NCBI GenBank assembly: GCA_019694835.1
Contig: JAIBBE010000220.1
Location: forward strand, 1-64,000
Direction of reading: 5' to 3'
Length of the DNA: 64,000 nt
Source: Fimbriimonadaceae bacterium
GTDB lineage: Bacteria > Armatimonadota > Fimbriimonadia > Fimbriimonadales > Fimbriimonadaceae
Shown piece by piece: positions 15,689 through 24,398 of the stretch. Position numbers and translations under genes: made by a program. A model generated the notes under the pieces. It was not told the origin of the DNA and searched no databases. It saw only the letters and a program-made list of their open reading frames with translations. Position 1 is the first letter of the stretch. Each line of letters opens with the position of its first letter.

Positions 15689-16900
15689 GTGAAACGGATC
15701 ATCGCGAACTTAGGGGCCGCCATGCGCAGTCTGGGTGAGCAGCGGACGCGGGCCGCTCTTAGCGCCCTCGGCGTCATGGTCGGTGCTATCGCGATCATCC
15801 TGCTCGTCAGCATCGCGAAGGGGGTGCAGAAGGACCTCACCGATCAGGTGAACGATCTCGGGGTCAACGTCCTCGTGGTTCTCCCCTTCCGCGTTGAAGA
15901 AGGCTCGATGTTCATGCCCAATGCGGCAGGGCTGAGCTACCTGCGTGTCGAAGATGTGGAGCGTGTGCGGGAGGTGCCTGGCGTTCGGCGAGTCGCCCCC
16001 ATCGTTTTCGCGGGCGGTGCCATTCGGCGGGGCGAAAAGACGAGCCCAACCACGCTGATCCTCTCCGCAGGCGGCGACTGGTTCAAGATTCGGCCGGTCA
16101 AGCTCCAGGAAGGCACCCTCTACACCTCCGAAACGGAGACTCGGCCAGTTTGCGTGATCGGGTCGGTGGCCAAGGAGAACCTCTTCGGTTCCGAGTCCGC
16201 GGTCGGCAAACCCGTCGACATCAACGGGACGACATACACGGTGATCGGGGTTACCGAGGACAAAAAGCAAGAGGACAGCATGATGGCGATGGGCAGCTTC
16301 GAGAACATCGCCTACATTCCCTACGGTTGGTTCCGGGGCACCAACGACGAGCCTCAACTGCACCGCATCATGGTTCAGGTGGAGCCTGATCGAGAGCCCA
16401 AGTCGCTCAAGGCGAGCGTCGAGGCCGTGCTCGGACAGCGATTGGATCGCGCCCAATACTCCGTCCAGACGCTGGGCGACCTTCTAAAGCTCGTTTACAA
16501 ACTGATGGGGATCCTCACCTGGCTGCTGACCGGTCTGACTTCCATCGCCCTTTTCGTTGGCGGCGTTGGGATCATGACGGTCATGCTCATGTCGGTCAAC
16601 GAACGTGCCAAGGAGATCGGCGTGCGCAAGACCGTCGGTGCCCGCCGCGGCGATATCTTCTGGCAGTTCTTGATCGAGGCGATTGTCCTTGCCCTGGTGG
16701 GAGGATTGGTCGGTCTCGGCGTGAGCGTTGGTGTATGCTGGGGGCTGGCCACGTACACGCCGATCAAGCCGCTTATTACGTGGGACACCATCGCCCTTTG
16801 TTTCGGGGTGAGCGTCGGGGTGGGTGGCTTCTTTGGCCTCTTGCCTGCCGTGAATGCGGCCCGGAAGGACCCGGTTACGGCGCTGCGGATGGAGTCTTAG
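15689..16900 (+). CDS. MacB/FtsX-type ABC transporter permease
   Basis: 403 aa from a GTG start; an upstream TTG at 15677 and an ATG at 15722 are alternatives. Four membrane spans in the MacB order: one after residue 20 (LGVMVGAIAIILLVSIAKGV), a periplasmic MacB_PCD domain of about 230 residues, then three at the C-terminus (LTWLLTGLTSIALFVGGVGIM, AIVLALVGGLVGLGVSVGV and the last near LCFGVSVGVGGFFGLLPA). The typical motifs ERAKEIGVRKTVGAR and PAVNAARKDPVTALR are present. Such permeases couple ATP hydrolysis to periplasmic work or export of lipoproteins, peptides or antibiotics. No ATPase or membrane-fusion gene is adjacent. The gene follows a region of dispersed repeats. Confidence 0.88.
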   Translation: MKRIIANLGAAMRSLGEQRTRAALSALGVMVGAIAIILLVSIAKGVQKDLTDQVNDLGVNVLVVLPFRVEEGSMFMPNAAGLSYLRVEDVERVREVPGVRRVAPIVFAGGAIRRGEKTSPTTLILSAGGDWFKIRPVKLQEGTLYTSETETRPVCVIGSVAKENLFGSESAVGKPVDINGTTYTVIGVTEDKKQEDSMMAMGSFENIAYIPYGWFRGTNDEPQLHRIMVQVEPDREPKSLKASVEAVLGQRLDRAQYSVQTLGDLLKLVYKLMGILTWLLTGLTSIALFVGGVGIMTVMLMSVNERAKEIGVRKTVGARRGDIFWQFLIEAIVLALVGGLVGLGVSVGVCWGLATYTPIKPLITWDTIALCFGVSVGVGGFFGLLPAVNAARKDPVTALRMES

Positions 16901-16913
16901 GTTTCGGAAAGTC

Positions 16914-17039
16914 GTACCGCTGGAATCCTGCCGGCACCGCTCACGGAGAAACGGCATCGGGAGGCGGTAGGTGCGGTACGGGTCTTCTTCTTTGGTTTCG
17001 GGTCCTCCGTGAGCGGTGCCGGCAGGATTCCAGCGGTAC
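16914..17039. repeat. REP doublet with perfect 35-bp arms
   Basis: Left arm 16914-16948 (begins GTACCGCTGGAATCC) and right arm 17005-17039 (ends GGATTCCAGCGGTAC) are exact reverse complements over 35 bp, separated by 56 bp. It fills the space between the convergent permease and glycosyltransferase genes and could act as a bidirectional terminator. The arms are longer than the 23-bp core of the family. Confidence 0.9.
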
Positions 17040-17083
17040 AGCCCGACTCGCTTTCTTGCCCTTGTTGCGACACTCCAGTACGT

Positions 17084-18289
17084 TCATCGACAGACCTCGT
17101 GCAAGACGGCCTCGGTTTTGTCGAGGATGGCGTCGATGGTGAACTCGCGCTGTACACGGTCAATGCCCGCCCGGGCTAGCCGTATCCGTAGGTCTGAGTC
17201 GCCCAAAACTCGTTCCAGCCGCTGAGTCAGTGCCTCGACATCCTCCTTTGGATAGATCAGCGCGCTTTCCTCGTCAATCGCGATTTCACGGATTGCGCCG
17301 GAGTCGCTGTTGATCAGCGGTGCCCCGCATGCCATCGCCTCGATCGAAGTCCGCCCAAACGGCTCGTTCCAGATGGGCGGATTGATGAACGCTAGGGCCG
17401 AACGCATCTTAGCTACAACCTCCGCGTGAGGGCGTTTGCCAAGGAAGACGACGCGCTCACCGAGCCCAAGGTCTTGGGCAAGCTGACGGACCTCGGTGCG
17501 ATAAGGCTCTGGTCCGTCGCCGAGGATCCGAAGGGTGATATCGGTCTCGGACAGTCGGCTGAACGCCTCGATCGCGATATGAATGCCCTTGTGCCGCTCG
17601 AGTTGACAGGCGATGAGGAACTGTCGGGGTCGGGGCTGGTCAAGTTCTGCCAATTCGATGACGGGGAAGTCGATGCCCCGGTGCACGACAAACGAGCGTT
17701 TCATTGGGAATCCGCCCTTTCGGTACTCGGATTCAAGGAAGTGGGAATTGAACGAGACGTTATCGTATCGAATCGACCGAAAGAGTTGGTACCACCGCCG
17801 TGAAAACAAACTGAGATTGAGCTGGGCCAAGCGACTGGTCGCCTCGACCTTCTGCTGTTCCAGCATGAAGTAGTCGCCCATGTTCCAGACGACAGGGATG
17901 CCCTTGGCATCGACGGGGTGAAACAGGGCAGGCCCGATGTTGTGCATGCCGAAGAACATCGCGACATCGTAGTTTCGCCCGTTCAGGAACTCACGGATGA
18001 TTGGGAGATTTGGCTTGACTGCTCGTAGCCGCAAGTACAGAGGCCACCAGCCGTGCATCCGAACATGCTTTTGGCGGAGTTCCTCGTCCGAAATCTCGGG
18101 AGTGAACGTGAGCACTCGGTACGTGTCGACTTCATCCCCATGGATGGCGATGCCGGGGGGAGCCTTTCGCGTGACGACATCAACCTGGTGTCCACGCTCA
18201 CGAAGGCCGATGACCGTTTTCTGCGCGCTCAACTCCAGTCCCCCGATGTAGTCGGGCGGAAACAAGTTGCTGACGACGAGGACCTTCAT
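17084..18289 (-). CDS. Glycosyltransferase, GT4-type (GT-B fold)
   Basis: 401 aa. The ATG at 18289 was chosen because MKVLVVSNLFPPDYIGGLE is the standard first strand and glycine-rich loop of GT4 enzymes; the frame continues upstream into a GGGTAGT repeat with no homology. The acceptor domain is followed by the donor domain with LIACQLERHKGIHIAIEAF, LRILGDGPEPY and the nucleotide-sugar motif NPPIWNEPFGRTSIEAMACGAPLI containing the conserved E-x7-E. Likely a cytoplasmic enzyme adding a sugar to a surface polysaccharide or glycolipid. No polysaccharide gene cluster surrounds it, so the acceptor is unknown. Confidence 0.9.
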   Translation of the reverse strand: MKVLVVSNLFPPDYIGGLELSAQKTVIGLRERGHQVDVVTRKAPPGIAIHGDEVDTYRVLTFTPEISDEELRQKHVRMHGWWPLYLRLRAVKPNLPIIREFLNGRNYDVAMFFGMHNIGPALFHPVDAKGIPVVWNMGDYFMLEQQKVEATSRLAQLNLSLFSRRWYQLFRSIRYDNVSFNSHFLESEYRKGGFPMKRSFVVHRGIDFPVIELAELDQPRPRQFLIACQLERHKGIHIAIEAFSRLSETDITLRILGDGPEPYRTEVRQLAQDLGLGERVVFLGKRPHAEVVAKMRSALAFINPPIWNEPFGRTSIEAMACGAPLINSDSGAIREIAIDEESALIYPKEDVEALTQRLERVLGDSDLRIRLARAGIDRVQREFTIDAILDKTEAVLHEVCR

Positions 18290-18310
18290 TCGGCTGAGAG
18301 GGTACCGCGT

Positions 18311-18360
18311 GGGTAGTGGGTAGTGGGTAGTGGGTAGTGGGTAGTGGGTAGTGGGTAGTG
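18311..18360. repeat. GGGTAGT tandem repeat, seven copies
   Basis: Seven uninterrupted copies of GGGTAGT 22 bp upstream of the glycosyltransferase start. The regular runs of three G on the plus strand could form G-quadruplexes, and such repeats change copy number by slippage. A related but degenerate GGGTAGC tract is at 29988-30028. Confidence 0.95.
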
Positions 18361-18422
18361 GGGAGTTGTGCGTAGCCGGTTGGGTCGTGCGGCCAAAATC
18401 AGACCCCTGATTCATACAGAAA

Positions 18423-18446
18423 GGCCCACCGAGTTACCGGTGGGCC
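18423..18446 (-). terminator. Terminator of the PEP-CTERM gene
   Basis: GGCCCACCG/CGGTGGGCC, a perfect 9-bp stem with a 6-nt loop, followed on the minus strand by TTTCTG. It lies 26 bp after the stop of the leftward gene. Confidence 0.8.
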
Positions 18447-18471
18447 CTCCATTTCAAGCAAGAGGAAAGAC

Positions 18472-19494
18472 TTACTTGCTGTTTCGGCGTCGGCGGATGA
18501 GGGCCAGGGCGCCAAGTCCGAGAGCAGCCATCGTGCCGGGCTCGGGAACCGCGTTGGTGCGGAAGTTGACATTGACGTTTCCGGTTGTGTTGGTCGACGT
18601 CGTGGTGGCGTTGAATCCGCCGGCAAACGTGGTATTGAAGCCACCAACGGCCAGGTAATAGACGCCGGCCGCGAGCGTACCGTCGCGGCCATTGCCGCCA
18701 ACGGAGGTGCCAAGCGTTCGCGTCGGAGCGGTGAGGCCCCAGGTCAGCTGGCTGGTCGAGCCTGATCCGTCATCGTCGTCGTTGGCGATGAGGTTGCCCA
18801 GCGCATCGTAAAGGCCGATTTCGGTGTCAAAGCCCGACCCTTCGGTGTCGATGTCAAGGAAGGTACCCGCACCGTTCGAAGCGCCGGCATGCGAAAACTT
18901 GTACCACTTGATCGCGCCGCCGGTGTGGCTGGCCGAAACATCCGGCGTTGTGTAGACAGGCGTAAGATCGTTGATGAGGCCAAGTTCCGTGCTAGGCGGA
19001 GGAGTCGGGGGCACAAAAACGGTGCTGGAGAACTTCAGGTTCGACCAGACGGCGTCGGCCAAACCAGCGCCGCTATCGTCGAAGCTTTCGTAGAACTCGA
19101 GGTCGAAGGTATCACCGGCATTGACAGCCGAGCCCACGATGTTGCCGGTAAGCCCGAAAGCGTTGCCAGCGGCCAAATTGGTCGATCCGGTGAAGTCACC
19201 GAGGCTGGTGAACTGGATCAGACCGGTCTTGCCCGTGTTGTTGTTCGTGATCTGAACGCGGGCTTCGCTCGCGAAGGTGCCCACATTGACTTCGGTCAGC
19301 GTGCCGCTGATGATGCTGATGGTGCTGCCGAAGAGGTACGAGGCACCGGCACCAACCGAACGATGCTCGTTACCGGCGGCGTCGAGCGCGTCATTGGAAT
19401 TGATGTTCTCCGACGTAAAGTCGAATGTAGTCTGGGCGAAGGCCGACGATGCGACCGTTGCGAGCGCCAGAACGAAAAGACGTTGCATTTTCAT
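18472..19494 (-). CDS. PEP-CTERM surface protein with a pre-peptidase C-terminal-like domain
   Basis: 340 aa. Signal peptide at residues 1-21 (ending SAFAQ) and a C-terminal sorting tail with VPEPGTMAALGLGALALIRRRR, the PEP-CTERM signal recognised by an exosortase, which cleaves and anchors exported proteins. Residues about 170-285 resemble the PPC/DVUA0089 fold: GGAIKWYKFSHAG, FDTEIGLYDALGNLIANDDDDGSG, then GVYYLAVGGF. GAGGAG precedes the ATG by about 11 bases and a TATAAT sequence lies 52 bp upstream. Exosortase (XrtX) is not in this window. A second PEP-CTERM protein is at 29220-29993. Confidence 0.88.
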   Translation of the reverse strand: MKMQRLFVLALATVASSAFAQTTFDFTSENINSNDALDAAGNEHRSVGAGASYLFGSTISIISGTLTEVNVGTFASEARVQITNNNTGKTGLIQFTSLGDFTGSTNLAAGNAFGLTGNIVGSAVNAGDTFDLEFYESFDDSGAGLADAVWSNLKFSSTVFVPPTPPPSTELGLINDLTPVYTTPDVSASHTGGAIKWYKFSHAGASNGAGTFLDIDTEGSGFDTEIGLYDALGNLIANDDDDGSGSTSQLTWGLTAPTRTLGTSVGGNGRDGTLAAGVYYLAVGGFNTTFAGGFNATTTSTNTTGNVNVNFRTNAVPEPGTMAALGLGALALIRRRRNSK

Positions 19495-19545
19495 AGAAAG
19501 ACAGAGCTCCTCTCAAAAGATGATGGATGCCAGTTAGCAGTGTCT

Positions 19546-19551
19546 ATTATA
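19546..19551 (-). promoter_or_regulatory. Possible -10 box of the PEP-CTERM gene
   Basis: A perfect TATAAT on the minus strand 52 bp upstream of the start codon. No good -35 box is found 16-18 bp further upstream, so it may be activator-dependent or fortuitous. Confidence 0.4.
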
Positions 19552-19665
19552 GATGGTTCGGTCCCACCTGGTTTGGCAATTCCACCAGGGTGAGCGAAGA
19601 ACTCGTATTGTTGCGAGTGTGTAACTTGCAAGACTAGACTTATCTTTAACACGAAGACCTACCTC

Positions 19666-19726
19666 AGCCCGGACCATTTCCGGGCTTATGGTTGACTTCT
19701 CCCAATACGGCGTTGAAGAACGCCGT
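19666..19726 (-). terminator. Two hairpins after the VPS10-like gene
   Basis: AGCCCGGA/TCCGGGCT (19666-19686) and ACGGCGTT/AACGCCGT with loop GAAG (19707-19726) lie 37-97 bp downstream of the leftward gene 19763-22663. Neither has a T-run. The remaining gap 19495-19762 otherwise holds only the TATAAT box. Confidence 0.45.
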
Positions 19727-19762
19727 TCTCGTCCCCGAACTGCACTCCAATGCGCCCGACAC

Positions 19763-22663
19763 TTAAGGAGCATTCAGCTTCCACACCTGACTGGCGACCT
19801 TGTCGCCGACCTTGATCTCCAGCGTGTACTCGCCTGCGGCGATGTAAGTCGGGCGCTCGGCTTCGTAGGGGTCTTTGAGCTTGTCGGCGGCGGTCTTCGG
19901 GTCCCATTTCTTCACGTCAATCGTGTTCGGCTTGCTTGGCGTGAGTTCGAGGTCAACCGAGATGAAGTTGAAGCCGGGGACGGCGTCGATGGCGACTTCT
20001 TTGACGACCTTGCCGGTCGCCTTCTCCTTGAGACTCACGGTGCCCTTGCCGCCCGCTTTCGCGAAGAACCGCCCGTTCAGCAGTTGCTTTCGATCCGGGT
20101 CGCCGCTCCAAGCCTGACGACGGTCGAAGCCCCAGCGTGCGCCTCGGGTCATGTCGTCGACGGTCCAGAGGTAGATGTCGGGCTTGGTGACTTCGTCGGT
20201 GATGTCGTCGAACGGCTTGAGGCTGAGCACCCAGCACGACCGAGCGTGGGTGGCGATGACGAGGTCGCGCTCGCGTTGCTGTATCTGGAGATCGTGCACC
20301 GGCAGGTTCGAAAGCCCACCTGCGAGTGCCTCCCAAGTGTTGCCGAGGTCGAATGAGACGTAAACGCCCATGTCGGTGCCGACATACAGCATCTCCTTGT
20401 GCTCGGGGTCCTCGCGGATGACGTTGATCGGCTCGTCGGGCAGGTTGCCGACGATGGATTTCCACGTCTTGCCGTAGTCGTCGCTTCGCCAGAGATAAGC
20501 CTTGAAGTCGTCTTCGCGGTAGCCATTCTGAGCGACGTAGACTCGCGCTCGGTCGTACTTGCTAGCGACCACGCGACTGACCCATTTGTCGGGAGCGGGG
20601 GTCGAGATGTCGGTCCAGGTGCCGCCGTGATCCTGCGTGATCTTGACGGTGCCGTCGTCGCAGCCGATGACGACTTGGCCGAACTTGAACGGGCTTTCGC
20701 TGATGTCCTTCAGCGTCGAGAACGGGACGTCGCCGTTGGGCAGGTTCTTGGTGAGGTCGCCGCTCAGGTCCTCCCACGTTCGACCTCGGTCGAGCGAGCG
20801 GCTGAGTTTCTCGCTGCCCACATAGATGATATCGGCGTGGTGGGGTGAAACGATGATTGGGGCGATCCAGTTGTAGCGCTTGGTTCGAGGCGGGCTGACG
20901 TTCCAGCGCTCATTCGTCTTCTGATCCCAGGCGTTGAATGACCCGAACTGGCTGCTCGAATAGATCAGATCGCCGTCGCCACGTGGGTCGACGGCAATCG
21001 CGCTGCCGTCGCCTCCGTTAATGTCCTTCCACGCGCTGAGGTCCGAGAATCCGGGCCGATAGGTGCTCGGGCCCAGCATCGTTCCGTTGTCCTGGAGGCC
21101 GGTGATGATGTTGTAAGGTCGCTTGTTGTCGAGGGCGAGGGTGGTGGTTTGGCCGACGGCGAGGTTGTTCAGGTGCCGCCAGGACTTCCCACCGTCTTCG
21201 CTGAGGTAAGGGCCGCCATCGTTGCCGTTGACCATACGCTTAGGGTTCTGGGGATCCCAATACATCGCGTGGTGGTCGGCGTGGTTGCGGTTGGCGATGA
21301 CCGAGAACGTCTTGCCGCCATCGCGGCTGCGGTAAACCTGCAACCCCAGCGCGACGAGGTCGTTGGGATCTTTCGGGTTCACCGCGATTTTTCCGAAGTA
21401 GTACCCGTAGTCGATTTCGATGCCGCCGCGATGGGTTTTGCGCCAGGTCTTGCCCGCGTCGTCGGTGCGCCAGAGTTCGACGTACACGCTGTCCATCGCG
21501 AACACATTTGGACTTCGCCGCTCCATGAGCGCGCGAACATCGGCGAGCGTTTTCTTCTTGTCCTTGATCTCGGCCACGAGGTCCTCGATCTTCGTGCCCC
21601 GCGGCAGATAGGCATCACCGAACCTCTCGAGGACGCCTTTGTCGAGCCCGACGAACTCATCCTCGGTCAAACGGATGAACCGCATCGGAGTCAAGGTGCC
21701 CGAGGGCGCGAATTCGTTCTTGAACTTCGTATCGGGATCACCGCCTTGGAAGTCAATAAGAGCGTAGGCGACTTTGGGGTCGGACGGCGCGAAGGCAAGG
21801 CCGGTACGCCCAACGAACTCGCCGCTAGGCAGCGCGGTCACTTTGGACCAAGACTTGCCGCCATTTTCGCTACGATACACCGCGCTTCCCGGGCCCGACT
21901 CTTTGAAGTTCCATGCGCGCCGGTCGTTGTCCCACATCGAGGCGAGGAGGACGTCGGGGTTCTTGGGGTTCATCGCGAGGTCGATCGCGCCGGTGCGGTC
22001 GTCGACCTTGAGGACGTGATTCCAGGTTTTGCCGCCGTCTTCGGTCTTGAAGACGCCCCGCTCGGGGTTGGCTGAGTACAGATGGCCCATGGCGGCCACG
22101 TAAACCGTATCCGGCTTGCGCGGGTCGACCAAGATCTTCCCGATATGGTGGCTCTCGGGGAGGCCCATATGGGTCCAGGTTGCCCCTGCGTCGGTACTCT
22201 TAAAGACCCCCGTGCCCGAGTAGACCGTGCGTTGGCTGTTCGATTCTCCGCTGCCCAGCCAGATCGTCTTTCCATCGCGGCTTACGGCGATGTTTCCAAT
22301 TCCGAACGCGCTCTGATTCTCGAAAAGGGACGTCCAGGTGATGCCGTCGTCCTCGGTGCGCCAGAGCCCACCGGTCGCGAAGGCGACGAGAAGCTGCTCA
22401 GGATGATCGGCCGGTGATTCGATATCGATGACGCGTCCGCTTTGATTCTCTGGCCCCACGCTCCGCCACTTGAGTTGACTGAACCGCGACTGCTTGAGGA
22501 GTTCCAGTCGCGTGTCGTAAGCCTGCGCCCGCTCGGCGGCAGTCGTACCGCGGTATTGCTTTGAATGGAAGGTTTTCTGCTCCTCCAGCTTGGAGGGCGG
22601 CGGCTTGAGCTGATCTTGGGTCTGGCTGACGAGCAACGGGAGAATCAGGGAGAGCAGACGCAT
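19763..22663 (-). CDS. Large exported VPS10/sortilin-like beta-propeller protein
   Basis: 966 aa with a short hydrophobic N-terminus that should act as a signal peptide (MRLLSLILPLLVSQTQ). Residues about 60-800 contain many BNR/Asp-box turns (TEDDGITW, STDAGATW, TEDGGKTWNH, SENGGKSW, SRDGGKTF, SEDGGKSW, SLDRGRTW, SFDLGNTW) arranged as one or two large propellers, as in sortilin-type VPS10 domains and in many planctomycete and Armatimonadota secreted proteins annotated as glycosyl hydrolases. No catalytic residues of a specific hydrolase family are visible. The last 150 residues form a separate beta domain (TLEIKVGDKVASQVWKL). It runs divergently from ku. Confidence 0.85.
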   Translation of the reverse strand: MRLLSLILPLLVSQTQDQLKPPPSKLEEQKTFHSKQYRGTTAAERAQAYDTRLELLKQSRFSQLKWRSVGPENQSGRVIDIESPADHPEQLLVAFATGGLWRTEDDGITWTSLFENQSAFGIGNIAVSRDGKTIWLGSGESNSQRTVYSGTGVFKSTDAGATWTHMGLPESHHIGKILVDPRKPDTVYVAAMGHLYSANPERGVFKTEDGGKTWNHVLKVDDRTGAIDLAMNPKNPDVLLASMWDNDRRAWNFKESGPGSAVYRSENGGKSWSKVTALPSGEFVGRTGLAFAPSDPKVAYALIDFQGGDPDTKFKNEFAPSGTLTPMRFIRLTEDEFVGLDKGVLERFGDAYLPRGTKIEDLVAEIKDKKKTLADVRALMERRSPNVFAMDSVYVELWRTDDAGKTWRKTHRGGIEIDYGYYFGKIAVNPKDPNDLVALGLQVYRSRDGGKTFSVIANRNHADHHAMYWDPQNPKRMVNGNDGGPYLSEDGGKSWRHLNNLAVGQTTTLALDNKRPYNIITGLQDNGTMLGPSTYRPGFSDLSAWKDINGGDGSAIAVDPRGDGDLIYSSSQFGSFNAWDQKTNERWNVSPPRTKRYNWIAPIIVSPHHADIIYVGSEKLSRSLDRGRTWEDLSGDLTKNLPNGDVPFSTLKDISESPFKFGQVVIGCDDGTVKITQDHGGTWTDISTPAPDKWVSRVVASKYDRARVYVAQNGYREDDFKAYLWRSDDYGKTWKSIVGNLPDEPINVIREDPEHKEMLYVGTDMGVYVSFDLGNTWEALAGGLSNLPVHDLQIQQRERDLVIATHARSCWVLSLKPFDDITDEVTKPDIYLWTVDDMTRGARWGFDRRQAWSGDPDRKQLLNGRFFAKAGGKGTVSLKEKATGKVVKEVAIDAVPGFNFISVDLELTPSKPNTIDVKKWDPKTAADKLKDPYEAERPTYIAAGEYTLEIKVGDKVASQVWKLNAP

Positions 22664-22704
22664 GAGGGCGTAGGATTACCCGTTTTTTGCCGTACAATGG
22701 TGGA

Positions 22705-23490
22705 ATGCTCTCCGCTTCGCGACCGATTTGGAAGGGAATGATCAGTTTCGGGATGGTGAGCATCCCGATCAAGCTGTTCACCGCCACCAGCAGCAAGGAC
22801 GTGGCCTTCAACGAGCTTTTCAAAGAAGACCACAGTCGCTTGAAGCGCATTCGCTGGCACCCGACCCTTCAGCGCGAGGTCGGTTCGGACGAGGTGGTTA
22901 AGGGCTACGAGTACGCGAAGGGGCAGTACGTCGAACTCACCGACGAGGACTTCGAGAAGCTCCCGATCGCCAGCAAGCACACCATCCAAATCGTGCAATT
23001 CGTGCACGAAGACGAAATCGACCCCGTCTACTTCGACCAAGCGTATGCGATCGAGCCTGAGGAAATGGGCCTCAAACCCTTCGCGTTGTTCATGCACGCC
23101 GTCTCGAAGAAGGGCCTCGTCGCGATCGGAAAAATCGCGATTCGCAAGAAAGAACAGCTTTGCGTGCTGCGCGCCTCGGGCGGCAACTTGCTGATGAGCA
23201 CGCTGTACTATCCCGACGAGATCCGCGTCGACACGTCGAAACCCCTCCCAACCGTCGAACTCTCTGAAGCAGAAGAGAAGATGGCGAGCGCACTGGTCGA
23301 CCTGCTCACCGGCAAGTTCGAGCCGGAGGACTTCAAGGACGAGTACCGGGAGCAGCTCATGGGCATGATCCAAGCCAAGCTCGACGGCAAGGAAGTCGTT
23401 ACCGCGCCGGAATCCGCGCCGCAAGTCATGGATCTCATGGAAGCCCTTCGCGCGAGCTTGGCCCAAGCCGAAAAAGCAAAGGCAGGCTAA
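22705..23490 (+). CDS. ku: Ku homologue, non-homologous end joining
   Basis: 261 aa from the ATG at 22705; a TTG at 22687 would add six residues. Bacterial Ku forms a ring homodimer on double-strand break ends and recruits LigD. The core motif ISFGMVSIPIKLFTATSS (about residues 12-29) and FNELFKEDHSRLKRIRW, KGYEYAKGQYVELTDEDFEKL, FDQAYAIEPE and the C-terminal LVDLLTGKFEPEDFKDEYREQL are diagnostic. It has a short C-terminal tail (APQVMDLMEALRASL) resembling the LigD-binding tail. LigD is not in the window. Its stop overlaps that of the convergent DprA-like gene by 4 bp. Confidence 0.97.
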   Translation: MLSASRPIWKGMISFGMVSIPIKLFTATSSKDVAFNELFKEDHSRLKRIRWHPTLQREVGSDEVVKGYEYAKGQYVELTDEDFEKLPIASKHTIQIVQFVHEDEIDPVYFDQAYAIEPEEMGLKPFALFMHAVSKKGLVAIGKIAIRKKEQLCVLRASGGNLLMSTLYYPDEIRVDTSKPLPTVELSEAEEKMASALVDLLTGKFEPEDFKDEYREQLMGMIQAKLDGKEVVTAPESAPQVMDLMEALRASLAQAEKAKAG

Positions 23491-24362
23491 TCGGGCAGCA
23501 GCGTCGCCCCGGACTGGATCAGCGCACGGTAGTTCACCGACAGATCGCTGATCCGGACCGGCCGACCCGCTTTGAGAGCCATCCCGGCAAGCTTCTCCAT
23601 ATTCCCGCCCGGATTGGCGAGGACGATGTCCAGGCGTCCAGCCAGCGAGGCCACGATTCGGTCGCGAGTTCGGTTGCCTTCCTTTTGGTAGTCGAGGTCG
23701 GGTGCGGTGGCGGAGATGGCGAGGTCGGTGAAGGAGTCGAACTGGTATCGCCAAAGGCGGGCAGTCCGGAATGGCTCGTCTTTGAGTTCTTCGCCGAGGG
23801 CGGCAAACAGACCTCGATCCAACACCAAGATGCGCGGCGCTCCCCATCTGAGCGGTACGACGGCTGCGCGCTGGTATTCCAGCGTATCGTGTCCAGCCAC
23901 GAGGATCTCGCCATTCAGAACGCCTTCTTCGGCGAGCCTTTCGACTCGGTCGAGAGCTGCGGGGGGCGACGACCTGGAAGACAGCACCGCGAACGATCGC
24001 GCCTCGAGGAGTTTGGTGTTTCCATAGAGAAACAGCATCCCGGGCGGGTCGGGGTCCATGGCCTCGATCATGGCGGGATAATGAGCGTCAGCTGCCGTCA
24101 CGAGGGTGACGCCAAATCGGTCCAGGCGGTCTTCGACGCTGCGTGCCTCGTCGACCTTTGCCGCTTTCACCGTGGACCATCGATGGACTTTCGAGGCGGC
24201 CAGACGATACTCTTCGCCAAGCGACTCCGGACTGAGTTTGAGGAAATCCTTGACCGACCGCCCGAGCAGGTCGTTGCGCGCGAGGACGCGGCAAATCGTC
24301 TTGCCGCCGATCCCGGGGGTCAGGGCCAGCGCCAAAGCGAGAGTTCGGCGACCTGTGTCCAT
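23487..24362 (-). CDS. Diverged DprA/Smf-family protein
   Basis: 291 aa. The N-terminus (LALALALTPGIGGKTICRVLAR) is a helix-hairpin-helix start, and HYPAMIEAMDPDPPGMLFLYGNTKLLEARSFAVLSSR matches the DprA entry strand, where true DprA reads AIVGSRxAT. The later strand DYQKEGNRTRDRIVASLAGRLDIVLA corresponds to RNRIIAGLSDAVVVVEA. DprA loads RecA on incoming single-stranded DNA during transformation. Here the GSR motif is altered to LSSRSS and the GxARGIDxxAH segment is missing, so ssDNA binding may be lost or changed. Convergent overlap with ku and a 36-bp divergent gap to selD suggest a compact locus, not proof of joint function. Confidence 0.7.
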   Translation of the reverse strand: MDTGRRTLALALALTPGIGGKTICRVLARNDLLGRSVKDFLKLSPESLGEEYRLAASKVHRWSTVKAAKVDEARSVEDRLDRFGVTLVTAADAHYPAMIEAMDPDPPGMLFLYGNTKLLEARSFAVLSSRSSPPAALDRVERLAEEGVLNGEILVAGHDTLEYQRAAVVPLRWGAPRILVLDRGLFAALGEELKDEPFRTARLWRYQFDSFTDLAISATAPDLDYQKEGNRTRDRIVASLAGRLDIVLANPGGNMEKLAGMALKAGRPVRISDLSVNYRALIQSGATLLPD

Positions 24363-24398
24363 TGGGCTGAATTGTACGCTACGCGGTACCCTTGGTCC